Assembly (NCBI RefSeq): GCF_003952185.1 | Contig: NZ_RXFS01000010.1 | Span: 241,371-305,370 of the forward strand | Length of the DNA stretch: 64,000 nucleotides | Reading direction: 5' to 3' | Origin: Variovorax sp. 679 | Lineage (GTDB): Bacteria; Pseudomonadota; Gammaproteobacteria; Burkholderiales; Burkholderiaceae_C | Shown: piece by piece, positions 48,919 through 59,669 of the stretch | How the letters are laid out: every line of letters begins with the position of its first letter | How positions within the stretch are numbered: position 1 is the first letter of the stretch | Notes under the pieces: generated by a model | The model's database searches: none | What the model was told of the DNA's origin: nothing | What the model saw: the letters and a program-made list of their open reading frames with translations, nothing else | Program-made: the position numbers and the translations under genes

Positions 48919-51690
48919 TTACTTGCGCAGCAACGCCTTCAGCGCGTTCTGCAGGCGTCGCGCGCTGGCGGCATCGTGCGCCGCGGCCAGCACCTTGCCC
49001 GCGTCCTGGCCCCAGGTCTGTGCCGGCGCCGGGTCGCCACGCTTCGTCAGCAGCTTGAGTTGCAAGGCGCGGCGCGCATCGAGCTGCTCCGCGGGCGTCG
49101 GCACCTCGGCGGCCATCTCGAGGCGCAGCAGCGCTTCGGCGGCATCGTTCGCGGCGGCCGTCGGCGCGGCGCCGATGGCTTGCGACCAGCCGCTGCGCAC
49201 CGCGGGCGTGACCGCGCGACCCAGCTCCTGGATGCTCGGCAGGCGACTGGCATCGCGCTGCTCCCATGCGCCCAGCACCTGGGTCAGGGCCTCGCCATGC
49301 GCCTGCGCAGCGAGCTTGCGCAGCGCCATGTCGGCACGCTCGAGCGCTTCGCGCTGTGCGCGGAAAGCCGCGTCGCCCAGTCGTGGGCCGCGATCTTCGA
49401 AGCGCGGCGGACGGTCGCCGAAGCGGCCGCCCGGCGCACCACGGTCACCGCCACGATCGCCGCGGCCATCCGGACGCGGAGCACCGCGATCGCCCGAGCG
49501 GCCCGGGCCGCCCGCGCCCGGCCGACCGCCGTCGCGCCGGTCGCCGAAACGGCCACCAGCACCACGGGCCGGTGGCGCCGTCTCGGCAGCCTTCTTGCTG
49601 CTGGGGCGGTCGTCGCCGCGCATGGCCACGACGGGCTTGGGCGCGGGCTTCGGGGCTGCGGCTGGTGCCTCGGCGGCAACTTCGGCATCGGCATTGCCTT
49701 CGGTCGGTGCAGCTTCCGTTGCGGCCTCGGCCTGATCGCTGGCGGCCGATGCTTCCGCATCGCCCTCACCAGGAACCTGGGCAGCACTCTCGCCGGACTC
49801 GGCGGCAGGCTGCTGCTCCGCCTTCGGAGCGGGCGGCGGCACCTCGCCGCGCAACGCGGCTTCGAGGCCGGCAATGGCCGCACGGATCTTCTGCGCATCG
49901 CCGGCGGCATTGGCCGCGTCGAGCGCCTTGGACGCCTCGAGCACATTGCGGTCGTGCTCGTTCATTGCGGCCGATGCCTTCTCGCGCTCGGCAGTCTTGC
50001 GATTGAAGGCTTCATCGATGGGCGCGCGGAACGCGTCCCACAGCTTCTGTTCATGGCGGCGGTCGAGCGGCACGCCCTGCGCCTCGGCCTGCCAGCGCTG
50101 CTGCAGCGCCTTGACGGCGTCGATGCGCAGCACCGGTTGGGCGCCGAGCTCGGTCGCCTCGGCGATCATGGCCTGGCGGCGTTCGACGCTGGCCTTCTGC
50201 GCCGTCTCGAACGGTGCGCGGGCAGCGCCGAAAGCTTCGTTCCACAGCGGCTGCAATTCGGCGAACACCTTCTCACCCACATGGCCGGCATCGCGCCAGC
50301 GGTCGGCGAACTGATGCAGCGCGCGGTTGTGCGCCTTCAGATCGGCGGCGCCGGCGTGCTCCGCCGCCCAGGCCTTGACCTCCTCGATCAGCGCGACGCG
50401 CAGCGCGCGATGCTCGGCAGCATCGGCACGAACCTTCTCGAGCCAGGCCTCGACCACCTTGTGGGCTTCGTTGCAGGCTTCGTCGAAACGCTTCCAGAGC
50501 GCATGGTTCGGCACGCCGCCCTGGTCGGCCTGCTTCCACTGGTCGCGCAGGGAGCGCAGCGTTTCCTGCATCTTGCGGCCACCGAGCGCCTGGCCTTCGG
50601 GGCGCTTGAGCAGGCCTTCGGCCTTGGCGACGAGGTCCTCACGAACCTTGTCGGCGCTCCAGCGCTGCCAGCCTTCGAGCTCGCCGGCAGCCACCAGCGC
50701 GGCGTGCACGCGGGCTTCGAGCGGTGCTTCGACCAGCTTGCCATGCTCCTTGAGTACTGCGCGCAGCGCGGCGGCAGCGCCGGCACTGGCCTTGCCATGG
50801 CCTTCTGCGGTTTCCTGTTCCAGCTTGGCCAGCGCAGCCTGCACGGCGTCCTGGGCGGCGGCGCGCACGGCCGGGTCGACCTTGGGCGCAGCGGGACGGG
50901 CGGGAGCGGCGGGCTTGGGCGCCACCACTTCGCCGCGAGCGGCGCGCAATTCATCGGCCCACACGAGCACGGGCGGCAGCGGTGCCGCGGCATCCGCGGC
51001 GGCGGCTACAGCCTGGGCCAGCGCGCTGTGGAACGCGTCGGACACCACCAGCAGCTGCGACTTCGAAGATTCGAGCTGCGGCGCGAACTTGGCGTCGAGG
51101 CTGCTCCAGTTGGCGTCGGCCGTGATCTCGGCGGCCTGCTGCTGCCAGTGGGTCACGTCGGCGCGCAGCGATTCCTCGGCGACCTGGGCGTCCTGCCAGC
51201 CCTTGGTGGACAGCACTTCGAAGCGCTGTGCCAACAGCACGGCTGCTTCGCGGTGCACCTGCGCGCGGTGCTGCAGGTCTTCGATGCCCTTGACACGCTC
51301 GGAGAGCTTGAGCTTCAGGCCGGCCAGCGGCTCGCGCGACAGCGGCGCCCCCGCCTTGGCGGCGTCGCGCTGCCAGGCGAGCGCATCGGCGATGTTGAGC
51401 TTGGACTGGGCCAGCAGCACTTCGGCCTTCTGAGCCCATTCGGCGGCAATTGCCTCCTGTCCCTTGGCTCGCTTGAGTTCGTCGAGCTTTTCGCGCAGCA
51501 GGCGCGCGGCGCCCTTGTCACGACCGCTCAGCTCCTTGAAGACTTCCTGCATCTGCTCGGGCGCGGGGTTGCCCGCGAGCCAATCGCGGATGCGCGCAGC
51601 GCGCTCGCCGGAAGTCGGCGCGGTGAAGGCGCCGCCGGTGAGCGTGTCGAGGGCCTGAATGTCGTGTGGCTTGGAAGAAGTAGAGGTCAC
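48919..51690 (-). CDS. Large DUF349-domain protein
   Basis: From GTG 51,690 the product has 923 residues. It is mostly helical, with several DUF349 repeats (segments such as LWKRFDEACNEAHKVVEAWLEK and LWDAFRAPIDEAFNRK) between about residues 330 and 580. A low-complexity Ala/Glu/Pro part and a Gly/Arg/Asp-rich stretch (about 750-800) follow. DUF349 proteins are poorly understood; the RGG-like section suggests nucleic-acid binding. The start is uncertain: ATG 51,792 is in frame but lies before a less conserved leader. Composition is strongly biased. Confidence 0.8.
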   Translation of the reverse strand: MTSTSSKPHDIQALDTLTGGAFTAPTSGERAARIRDWLAGNPAPEQMQEVFKELSGRDKGAARLLREKLDELKRAKGQEAIAAEWAQKAEVLLAQSKLNIADALAWQRDAAKAGAPLSREPLAGLKLKLSERVKGIEDLQHRAQVHREAAVLLAQRFEVLSTKGWQDAQVAEESLRADVTHWQQQAAEITADANWSSLDAKFAPQLESSKSQLLVVSDAFHSALAQAVAAAADAAAPLPPVLVWADELRAARGEVVAPKPAAPARPAAPKVDPAVRAAAQDAVQAALAKLEQETAEGHGKASAGAAAALRAVLKEHGKLVEAPLEARVHAALVAAGELEGWQRWSADKVREDLVAKAEGLLKRPEGQALGGRKMQETLRSLRDQWKQADQGGVPNHALWKRFDEACNEAHKVVEAWLEKVRADAAEHRALRVALIEEVKAWAAEHAGAADLKAHNRALHQFADRWRDAGHVGEKVFAELQPLWNEAFGAARAPFETAQKASVERRQAMIAEATELGAQPVLRIDAVKALQQRWQAEAQGVPLDRRHEQKLWDAFRAPIDEAFNRKTAEREKASAAMNEHDRNVLEASKALDAANAAGDAQKIRAAIAGLEAALRGEVPPPAPKAEQQPAAESGESAAQVPGEGDAEASAASDQAEAATEAAPTEGNADAEVAAEAPAAAPKPAPKPVVAMRGDDRPSSKKAAETAPPARGAGGRFGDRRDGGRPGAGGPGRSGDRGAPRPDGRGDRGGDRGAPGGRFGDRPPRFEDRGPRLGDAAFRAQREALERADMALRKLAAQAHGEALTQVLGAWEQRDASRLPSIQELGRAVTPAVRSGWSQAIGAAPTAAANDAAEALLRLEMAAEVPTPAEQLDARRALQLKLLTKRGDPAPAQTWGQDAGKVLAAAHDAASARRLQNALKALLRK

Positions 51691-51901
51691 TGCGCGAAAT
51701 CGTTGTCTTGGTAGGGAAAGCGAAGGCGCCGGCAAAGGCCGGCGCACATCGACATTTTCACCCACTTGCGGCCGGCCATTGAATTCCGTCATGAAACGGA
51801 GGCGCACGCAGGGTCGTGGGCAAGGAGATTGACGGACTACATATATAGCAAGCCGTGGAAAAAAACCAAGTCCCGGGACTGGATCACCGCGTCCCGCCCG
51901 G

Positions 51902-54900
51902 TCACTTCATGGTCAGGCTGAGCTCGGCGCCCGGCTTCCAGTCGCTGCCGCTGGCGCTGGTGCGCACCGCGCCCAGGAAGAGCCGCTCGCTCGGCAGCTT
52001 CTTCGCCAGCAGGTAGTCGCGCACGGCCGCGCCGCGCTCGACGGCAAGCTGGCGCATCGACTCCTCGTCGACCGGCACGCTGGCGAACAGCAGCTTTTCC
52101 ATGTCCGGCACCGGCAGGTCCTTCGCCAGGCCGACGAGGTTGCGCGGCTTGGTGATGTCGGCGCGCTTGTACACGGCCGTCAGCAGGTCGGGGTATTCGG
52201 CGTCGGTGACGGGCGGCACTTCGGTGCCGGTCTGGCCGCCGCGCACCGCGACGCGGCGCTTCTCGGCATAGGTGAGCTGACGCACGCGCTGGCGCTGGTA
52301 GGCGTCGCGCTCCTTGTCGAGGCTGGAAGTGCCGATCACCGTCATCTGCAGCGTGGGCCGGTCGGTCAGCGCCTTGGCGACCTTGTCCAGGCTTTCCTTC
52401 GCGGCGGCACTCAGGTCGGAGCTGCCGGGCTCGAAGGTGATGGCGCTCGATTCGCCGCTGCCGCCGCCCAGGCCGCCGGTGAGCAGGCTGAACGGCGCCG
52501 TCACGGCCTTGACGATCAGGTTGACCACGGCCTTCCAGATCAGCGGGCCGACGCTGAACTGCGGGTCGTTGAGCGAACCGCTGAGCGGCAGGTCGACGTC
52601 GATCACGCCGTTGCGGTCGGCCAGCAGCGCCACGGCCAGCTTCACCGGCAAGCTGTTGGTGGAACCCGCCACCTCGTCGCCGAACTGCAGCTGGTTGAGC
52701 ACCAGCTTGTTGGTGGCCGTGAGCTGGCCGTCGGGCGCGACCTTGTAGTTGACGTCCATGCTCATCTTGCCGCGCTCGATGCCATGGCCAGCGTAGCGCA
52801 CCGAGTACGGCGACAGCGGCGCCAGGTCGAGGTCGCGCATCTTGGCGGTGATGTCGAGCTCGAGCGGCTTGGCCAGCGGATTGAGCTTGCCGGTGATTTC
52901 CAGCGCGGCGGTCTGCTGGGCCTTGCCGCGCAGCTCGAGGTCGGCCAGCGCGGGCCGACCGCTCTCGCCCTTGGGCGGATTCGACGAGAACGAGCTGAGC
53001 TTGCCGGTCAGCTCGCTGAGGTCAGCCGAGTAGTTGGGCTTGACGAACAGGTCGGTGAAGTCGATCTTGCCGTTGACCAGGCTCATCGGGCCGAAGTTGA
53101 TGACCGGCGCCAGCCCCGCATCGGCAGCGGCCGGTGCGGGCGCCGCGGCGACTGTCGTTGCCGCTGGCTTGGCGGGCTCGGGCGCCCCGCCGACCATCTC
53201 TTCCGCCGACATCGCGCGACCGGCGGGCTTCGGCGCCGGGGCCTTCGCCGTGGTGGTCGTGGTGGTTCCGCCCGGCCCCTTGCGGGTGCTGGCCTCGCCG
53301 GCCGCCGCCGCGGCGGCGTTCGCCTCGGCCTCGCCCTTCTTGGTCAGGCTCAGCAGGTTCAGTCGGCCGGTGGGATCGACGATCACGCGGGCGAAGAAGT
53401 CGGTCAGCGTGGTTTCGCGCACGTCCACGTTCGGCGGCGCATTGGGTGCCATGCTGACCTGCAGGCCGCGCAGGCTCAGCGTCTTCCAGCTCAGCAGCTG
53501 GTTGTTGCTGCGGTCGAAGCCGGGCGACTGGGTCAGCGAGACGCTGTTGGCGCGGAAGTCGTCGAGCGCGGTGTCGCCGGCCAGCTTGACGCTCATGCCC
53601 GCGGGCGAGGTCGCGTAGCGCACCGTGCCGCGATAGCTCGCGAAGGCACGGCGGATGTCGACGTTGAGCGCGTCCGCGTAGTAGGCCTTGAAGGTGTGCG
53701 CCGGGAACGACACCACCTCCAGCCGGCCCTCGGCCGCGAGCGGCTTGAGCACGACGTTGCCCTTGTAGTCGAAGCGGCCCGGGTCGGAGCGCCCGGAGCC
53801 GATGCGGCCCGAGACCTCCAGCGGCGATGTCGTATTGGTTTCAGGCGCGATCTTCTGGGCGTGCAGCTTGAAGGCCGTGACTTCCACCGTCACCGGCGTC
53901 GCGCTGGCCTTGTCCGAATAGGAAAGCGCGCCGTTGTCGACCGCCAGCGTGCCGATGGTCAGCGCCCAGGGCTTGGTGTTGGCACCGGGTTGCGGCGTTT
54001 CGGCGGCCGCGGGCTTGGGGGCCGCGACCTTGGCCTCGACCTCCTTCGTGCCGCCGCCGGCCGGCGTCTTGAGCCAGCGCTCGAACATCCAGCGCTTCTC
54101 GCTGTCGCGCTCCACACGCACCTTGGGATTGGTCGCGGTGAAAGAGGCCACGTTCAGCGTGTGCTTCGTCATGTCGACCTCGGCGTCGACCAGCTCGAAG
54201 CGCCCGACGCTGGCCAGCGCGGTCTTGGCCTGGGTCAGCGCAAGCCCGTCGGCGGACAGGCGGCGCGCCTTGAACTTCAGGTCGGGCTGGGCCCAGGCGA
54301 TGTCGATCTGGCCGCTGAGCTTGCCGTCGAGCGTGGGCTCCAGGCTCTGTGCAAGATAAGGGGCGGCCAGCGACAGAGGCAGCGCATCGACCTCGGCCTG
54401 GACGTCGGCCACCTTGTCCGTGGCGGTGCCCTTGAACTTGAGCGAGGCGCCGGCGACGGCCGTGCTGCCGTTGAACTCGGCCGGCTTCTCCATCGGCCAG
54501 GTGACGCCCGCGACGTCGATGCCAAGGTTGGTCACATCCACGGCCGCGGCGGGATTGACGGTTTCGTCGCGCCAGCCGATGCGGCCGCCGCTCAGGGCCA
54601 GTTTGTCGACCTGCACCTTCAGCGCCGGCTTTGGCGCCGGCTGGCCGGCCGGCGCGCTTGCAGCAGCGGCGGGCAGCGGCGCGGCCTTCTCGGTGGCGCC
54701 GGTGGCCGGATCGGTGGCCAGCAGGTTGAGCTTGCCGGCCGCGTCGCGCGCCACCGTCAGCTGCGGGCTGGCCAGCGCGATTTCGCTCAGGTGGAACACC
54801 GACTCCAGCGGACGCACGTCGGCCAGCGCCAGCTTGAGCGACTCGAAGGCCAGCAGGTCGCGGCCGCGCGCATCGGACACTTTGGTGGTGTGGGCCTCGA

Positions 54901-55726
54901 CCGTGCCGGTGATCTTCAGGCCGGTGGTCGCGCCCTGCTCGAAGCCGATCTTCAGGTCGGCATCGAGGCTGCCCGCCTGCAGCTTCACCGGCAGGCCGCC
55001 GGGGATGTAGCCGAGGTACGGAACGAGATCGAGCCCCTTGAACTGCACGTGGGCGTCGGTCTTGCGGCTGTCGGCGAAGGGCGTGGTGAAGGCCGCCGAG
55101 TCGAACTTGCTGCCGTTGAGGGCGAACGCGAGCTTGGGCTCGGTGTTGATGTCGCGCTTGGAATCGAGGTTGCTCAGGAACGGTACCTTGAGCACGAAGT
55201 CGCGCAACTCGTGCTTGCGCTTGACGGTCTGGTCGTCGAAATCGACGGAACCGCCATTGATCGCGATGTTGTAGATGGCAAAGCGCGCGGGCTTCGCGTT
55301 CGGGTCGGGCGGCGGGCCGGCCGAGAGCTTGGCCAGGATGTCGTCGATGTCGTACTTGCCGTCGGCCAGGTGCGTCAGCAGGATGGCGGGGCCGTCGATG
55401 GTGACCGCGTCGATCACCGGCGCGAGGCGCACGATCGATTGCAGTTCGGCATCTGCATAGATGCGGTTGACGGCCACCTGCGACTTGCTGCCGTCGGCGG
55501 TGGCAATGCGCAGGTCGGTCAGAGTGAGCTCGAGCGTCCACGGCTTGAAGTCGATCTTGCCAACCGTTACCTGCCGCCCGAGCTTTTCGCTCGCGATCTT
55601 CTGGATCTGGCTCTTGGCGATCGGCGGCACCGCGAGCCAGGCGATCACCCAGAAAGCCAACAACACCAGCAAAGCGACGATCCCACGCCGCACCCATTTG
55701 TTCTGTTTGATCGAAGCTACGTCCAT
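51902..55726 (-). CDS. AsmA-like DUF748 envelope protein with OmpA-like end
   Basis: From ATG 55,726 the protein has 1,274 residues. An N-terminal signal anchor (about residues 14-37, RRGIVALLVLLAFWVIAWLA) leads into a long beta-rich periplasmic body of AsmA/DUF748 type, starting with IASEKLGRQVTVGKIDFKPW. A C-terminal region (about 1,090 onward) has ITFEPGSSDLSAAAKESLDKVA, similar to OmpA/MotB peptidoglycan-binding folds. Such proteins are proposed lipid-transfer bridges between membranes. Pro/Ala-rich linkers lie near residues 680-740 and 860-920. Confidence 0.85.
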   Translation of the reverse strand: MDVASIKQNKWVRRGIVALLVLLAFWVIAWLAVPPIAKSQIQKIASEKLGRQVTVGKIDFKPWTLELTLTDLRIATADGSKSQVAVNRIYADAELQSIVRLAPVIDAVTIDGPAILLTHLADGKYDIDDILAKLSAGPPPDPNAKPARFAIYNIAINGGSVDFDDQTVKRKHELRDFVLKVPFLSNLDSKRDINTEPKLAFALNGSKFDSAAFTTPFADSRKTDAHVQFKGLDLVPYLGYIPGGLPVKLQAGSLDADLKIGFEQGATTGLKITGTVEAHTTKVSDARGRDLLAFESLKLALADVRPLESVFHLSEIALASPQLTVARDAAGKLNLLATDPATGATEKAAPLPAAAASAPAGQPAPKPALKVQVDKLALSGGRIGWRDETVNPAAAVDVTNLGIDVAGVTWPMEKPAEFNGSTAVAGASLKFKGTATDKVADVQAEVDALPLSLAAPYLAQSLEPTLDGKLSGQIDIAWAQPDLKFKARRLSADGLALTQAKTALASVGRFELVDAEVDMTKHTLNVASFTATNPKVRVERDSEKRWMFERWLKTPAGGGTKEVEAKVAAPKPAAAETPQPGANTKPWALTIGTLAVDNGALSYSDKASATPVTVEVTAFKLHAQKIAPETNTTSPLEVSGRIGSGRSDPGRFDYKGNVVLKPLAAEGRLEVVSFPAHTFKAYYADALNVDIRRAFASYRGTVRYATSPAGMSVKLAGDTALDDFRANSVSLTQSPGFDRSNNQLLSWKTLSLRGLQVSMAPNAPPNVDVRETTLTDFFARVIVDPTGRLNLLSLTKKGEAEANAAAAAAGEASTRKGPGGTTTTTTAKAPAPKPAGRAMSAEEMVGGAPEPAKPAATTVAAAPAPAAADAGLAPVINFGPMSLVNGKIDFTDLFVKPNYSADLSELTGKLSSFSSNPPKGESGRPALADLELRGKAQQTAALEITGKLNPLAKPLELDITAKMRDLDLAPLSPYSVRYAGHGIERGKMSMDVNYKVAPDGQLTATNKLVLNQLQFGDEVAGSTNSLPVKLAVALLADRNGVIDVDLPLSGSLNDPQFSVGPLIWKAVVNLIVKAVTAPFSLLTGGLGGGSGESSAITFEPGSSDLSAAAKESLDKVAKALTDRPTLQMTVIGTSSLDKERDAYQRQRVRQLTYAEKRRVAVRGGQTGTEVPPVTDAEYPDLLTAVYKRADITKPRNLVGLAKDLPVPDMEKLLFASVPVDEESMRQLAVERGAAVRDYLLAKKLPSERLFLGAVRTSASGSDWKPGAELSLTMK

Positions 55727-56392
55727 CGCTGGAGTGTGCCGCAAACATGCGCCAACGCTACGTACGCAGAAAGGACGCAAGCCCCGTCCCGGAAGAAATA
55801 CCGGAGAACGGGCTTCACGGGGTCTCCCAGATGAAGAAAGCCCGGTGAGTCGACGGAATGTCTCGTCACCGGGCTTGATGGCGGGCACAAAACCCATGCC
55901 ATCGATTCGCGCGACCGGAAGTCAATGGTTCCCGCCGTGCTGGCAGCAAGAGATTGCCACCGTGGCTCCTCAACCGCTGAACCCTTGACTTGCACCTCGG
56001 GTTGCCGGGCCTTGGAAGAACGCCTGAAAAGCCAGGCCCGTCCAGATTAGGCGTCGCACCCTCCGATTGCAAACGCGTTTTACAAAGGGGTTTCCCGTAA
56101 ACCGAAATGCCTCTTGGGAACCATTTTTTAAAACAACTATTAGCATAAGAAAACAAATTCTTATGCTTGACCGGGTATTTAGCCACGCTAGAATCCGCGC
56201 TGCCCTGACTGCCCGACGCAGAGGGGCCACCTGAATCCGCTGCCGAATTCCCCCGGCTTGATCAGGCCGCCGCGCTCCTAACCCCCTTCACTCCATGCGC
56301 GGAGCCTGATTCGTACCAATCCAAGCGCCGTTGCCTTCATCCATCGCCTTCCATGGCGTTGCGACACGGGTGCCGCACAGAAAGGAAGAGCG
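55727..56392. other. Intergenic region of 666 bp with terminator-like hairpin and promoter
   Basis: No convincing gene is seen. AAGCCCGGTGA / TCACCGGGCTT (55,838-55,848 and 55,866-55,876) is a terminator-like hairpin without a T run. An AT-rich stretch from about 56,100 carries an inverted repeat and a promoter driving the transglycosylase gene, described separately. The long 5' leader (about 56,200-56,392) shows no clear structure. Confidence 0.6.
56143..56194 (+). promoter_or_regulatory. Promoter with upstream inverted repeat for the transglycosylase gene
   Basis: The -35 TTGACC (56,167-56,172) and -10 TAGAAT (56,189-56,194) are separated by 16 bp. Immediately upstream is a perfect 9-bp inverted repeat GCATAAGAA-N6-TTCTTATGC (56,143-56,166), a likely operator touching the -35. 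Its AT-richness is unlike the surroundings. Confidence 0.6.
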
Positions 56393-57247
56393 ATGAACAA
56401 GGCGTTTGATGCCACGGCCCGAGGGCTGAGGACCTTCGTGTCCGACGTGGCAGACGGCTTTTTTGAAATTACCCACAACGGGTTTGCACTGGTCGGTCTG
56501 GCCATCGTGTTCGCGGCCCTCGCCCTGGTGGCGCGGCCCGACCTGCGCAAGACCGGCGAGGAGCAACTGATGGGCTGGCTGCAGTCGCGCAAGCCCGCGC
56601 CCGAAGCCACCGACCTCGAGCCGACCGCCATCGAGCGCACCACGGCCGCGAGCCCCGCCGACCTGCCCAAGCAGCAGGCGGCCGTGGCCTACTGGCTGAG
56701 CAAGAAGTACAGCGTGGCGCCCGAGCCGCTGAGCGTGCTCGTCGCCGAGGCGTACAACATCGGCAAGCGCACCAAGCTCGACCCGACGCTGATCCTGGCC
56801 ATCATGGCCGTGGAATCAAGCTTCAATCCCTTTGCCCAGAGCCACGTCGGCGCCCAGGGCCTGATGCAGGTCATGACCCGCGTGCACGGCGACAAGTACG
56901 AAAGCGCGGGCGGCACGCTCACCGCCTTCGACCCGGTGACCAACATGCGCGTCGGCGTGAAGGTGCTGCAGGAATGCATTGCACGCGCCGGCTCGCTCGA
57001 AGGCGGCCTGCGCTACTACGTGGGCGCGGCCAACCTGGAAGACGACGGCGGCTATGCCGGCAAGGTGATGGCCGAGCATGAGCGCCTGCTGCAGGTCGCC
57101 AACGGCCGTGCGCCGTCGGTGCAATCGCCCCGGACCACCGTTCGCGCACAGCCGATTCCCAACGTGACGCCAACGCCGGCTCCGATCAAGGCTGAAGAAA
57201 GCACGGAACAGCCCGCAAAGGTCGCCCTGCTTTCCTCTGTTTCCTAA
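56393..57247 (+). CDS. Lytic transglycosylase (SLT family)
   Basis: The 284-residue protein has one membrane helix (about residues 30-47) and an SLT lysozyme-like domain with catalytic Glu141 in AVESSFNPFAQS, then VGAQGLMQVM and a Tyr-Tyr-Val-Gly segment. It ends in a Pro/Ala-rich tail. It would cleave peptidoglycan in the periplasm, for growth or for assembly of envelope machines. GAAAGGAAGAG precedes ATG 56,393. Confidence 0.9.
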   Translation: MNKAFDATARGLRTFVSDVADGFFEITHNGFALVGLAIVFAALALVARPDLRKTGEEQLMGWLQSRKPAPEATDLEPTAIERTTAASPADLPKQQAAVAYWLSKKYSVAPEPLSVLVAEAYNIGKRTKLDPTLILAIMAVESSFNPFAQSHVGAQGLMQVMTRVHGDKYESAGGTLTAFDPVTNMRVGVKVLQECIARAGSLEGGLRYYVGAANLEDDGGYAGKVMAEHERLLQVANGRAPSVQSPRTTVRAQPIPNVTPTPAPIKAEESTEQPAKVALLSSVS

Positions 57248-57283
57248 AGTCGTTCCGGCCGGGTGTGAGCTACACTCGGCCCC

Positions 57284-57400
57284 GTACGCGACTGGCGATA
57301 GGCGCAGCACCCTAACAAGGTGCCACGCGCTGACGTGGAATACCACTGGGAAGCGTGCCGCCTGACCACAACAGGCGTTCAGCCGTTCGCCTGGGCAGCC
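57284..57400 (+). ncRNA. ZTP riboswitch (pfl motif) upstream of glyA
   Basis: The leader has the conserved elements of the pfl motif in order: CGACTGGCGA (57,289-57,298), a GTGG-AATA-CCAC hairpin (57,335-57,346), GGGAAGCG (57,348-57,355), then, after a variable hairpin, CCGTTCGCCTGGGCA (57,383-57,397). ZTP riboswitches sense the AICAR phosphate derivative that builds up when 10-formyl-THF is low, and commonly control glyA. A hairpin CCTTGTT/AACAAGG (57,399-57,405 and 57,416-57,422) just downstream may be the expression platform. Confidence 0.88.
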
Positions 57401-57444
57401 CTTGTTTGGTTGAAGAACAAGGACCTCGTCTTCAAAGGACTGCC

Positions 57445-58689
<1,245 letters not shown>

Positions 58690-58716
58690 TCTCCGAAAAG
58701 AAGAAGACCCGGCCGC

Positions 58717-59160
58717 ATGAAATGCCCTTTTTGCGGCCATCTTGAAACGCAGGTCGTCGAGACCCGCGTTTCGGAAGACGCCGACTTCGTCCGCAGGCGC
58801 CGCCAGTGCAGCGCCTGCGACAAGCGCTTCACCACCTACGAGCGGCCCGACGTCAATTTCCCGGTGGTCGTGAAGAAGGACGGTAGCCGCGCCGACTTCG
58901 ATTCGACCAAGGTGCGCGCCTCGATGATGCTGGCGCTGCGCAAGCGGCCGGTGAGCATCGAACAGATCGACAACGCACTGCTGCGCATCGAGCAGAAGCT
59001 GCTGGCCAGCGGCCTGCGCGAAATCGACTCGACCAAGGTGGGCGAGCTCGTCATGCGCGAACTCAAGAAGCTCGACAAGGTCGCCTATGTGCGCTTTGCC
59101 TCGGTGTACCGCAGCTTCGAGGACGTTGACGAATTCCGGCAGTTGCTGCGGGACATCTGA
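58717..59160 (+). CDS. nrdR: Transcriptional repressor NrdR
   Basis: The 147-residue protein has an N-terminal zinc ribbon (Cys3-Cys6 and Cys31-Cys34 in MKCPFCGH and CSACDKRF) and an ATP-cone domain from about residue 49 with VVKKDGSRADFDSTKVRASM. NrdR binds NrdR boxes and represses ribonucleotide reductase genes when dATP is high. It is often near glyA in beta-proteobacteria. Confidence 0.97.
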   Translation: MKCPFCGHLETQVVETRVSEDADFVRRRRQCSACDKRFTTYERPDVNFPVVVKKDGSRADFDSTKVRASMMLALRKRPVSIEQIDNALLRIEQKLLASGLREIDSTKVGELVMRELKKLDKVAYVRFASVYRSFEDVDEFRQLLRDI

Positions 59161-59178
59161 GCCCCGGCAACCGGCGCC

Positions 59179-59649
59179 TCAACGATTCCAGCAGAGCTGC
59201 ACCAGCGCATCCGAGGCGTTGGTACTGCCGGCAGCCAGCTTCACGCCCTGCTGGTTCACCGTGAGCGTTCCGCACTCGTCGTTGCTCGACGCACCCTCCG
59301 GAACGGCTCTCAGTGTGTAGGTAGTTGCAGTTGCAGTTCTTGCGACATAACTGATGGCGTAGTTCGCCGTACCGGACGATGGAGCCTGGCGCAGCCCGGC
59401 CGGCAACGCGACGTTGTCGGGCGGATATCTGCCGTTGGCGGTCAGGTAGCGCTCGGTCCACTGCGCCGCCTGCAGCAACTGCTGCTTCGCGTCGGCTCGC
59501 TTGGCCCGCAGCACATAGCGCGTATAGCTCGGGTAGGCGATGGCGGCGAGGATGCCGATCACCACCGTCACGATCATGAGTTCGATCAGCGTGAAGCCGC
59601 GCGAGCGAATCTGCTCACGGCCTTGCGCCCTGGATTGCTTGTTCTTCAT
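59179..59649 (-). CDS. pilE: Type IV pilin-like protein (PilE family)
   Basis: From ATG 59,649 (GAGGCAAG upstream) the 156-residue precursor has a prepilin site RSRG-FTLIELM with Glu5, a long hydrophobic helix, then a small C-terminal domain with a cysteine pair (DECGTLTV and LCWNR) forming the D-region. It is a minor pilin in the tip or shaft. It is the most downstream gene of the pilW-pilX-pilY1-pilE cluster here. Confidence 0.9.
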   Translation of the reverse strand: MKNKQSRAQGREQIRSRGFTLIELMIVTVVIGILAAIAYPSYTRYVLRAKRADAKQQLLQAAQWTERYLTANGRYPPDNVALPAGLRQAPSSGTANYAISYVARTATATTYTLRAVPEGASSNDECGTLTVNQQGVKLAAGSTNASDALVQLCWNR

Positions 59650-59669
59650 GACTTGCCTCGGTTGCATCG

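Noticed and set aside
48976..51714. Plus-strand open frame of 912 codons
   Set aside because: Complementary frame of the DUF349 gene; high GC at third positions keeps it open.
52784..55834. Plus-strand open frame of 1,016 codons
   Set aside because: Complementary frame of the DUF748 gene, rich in Arg and Gly without domain features.
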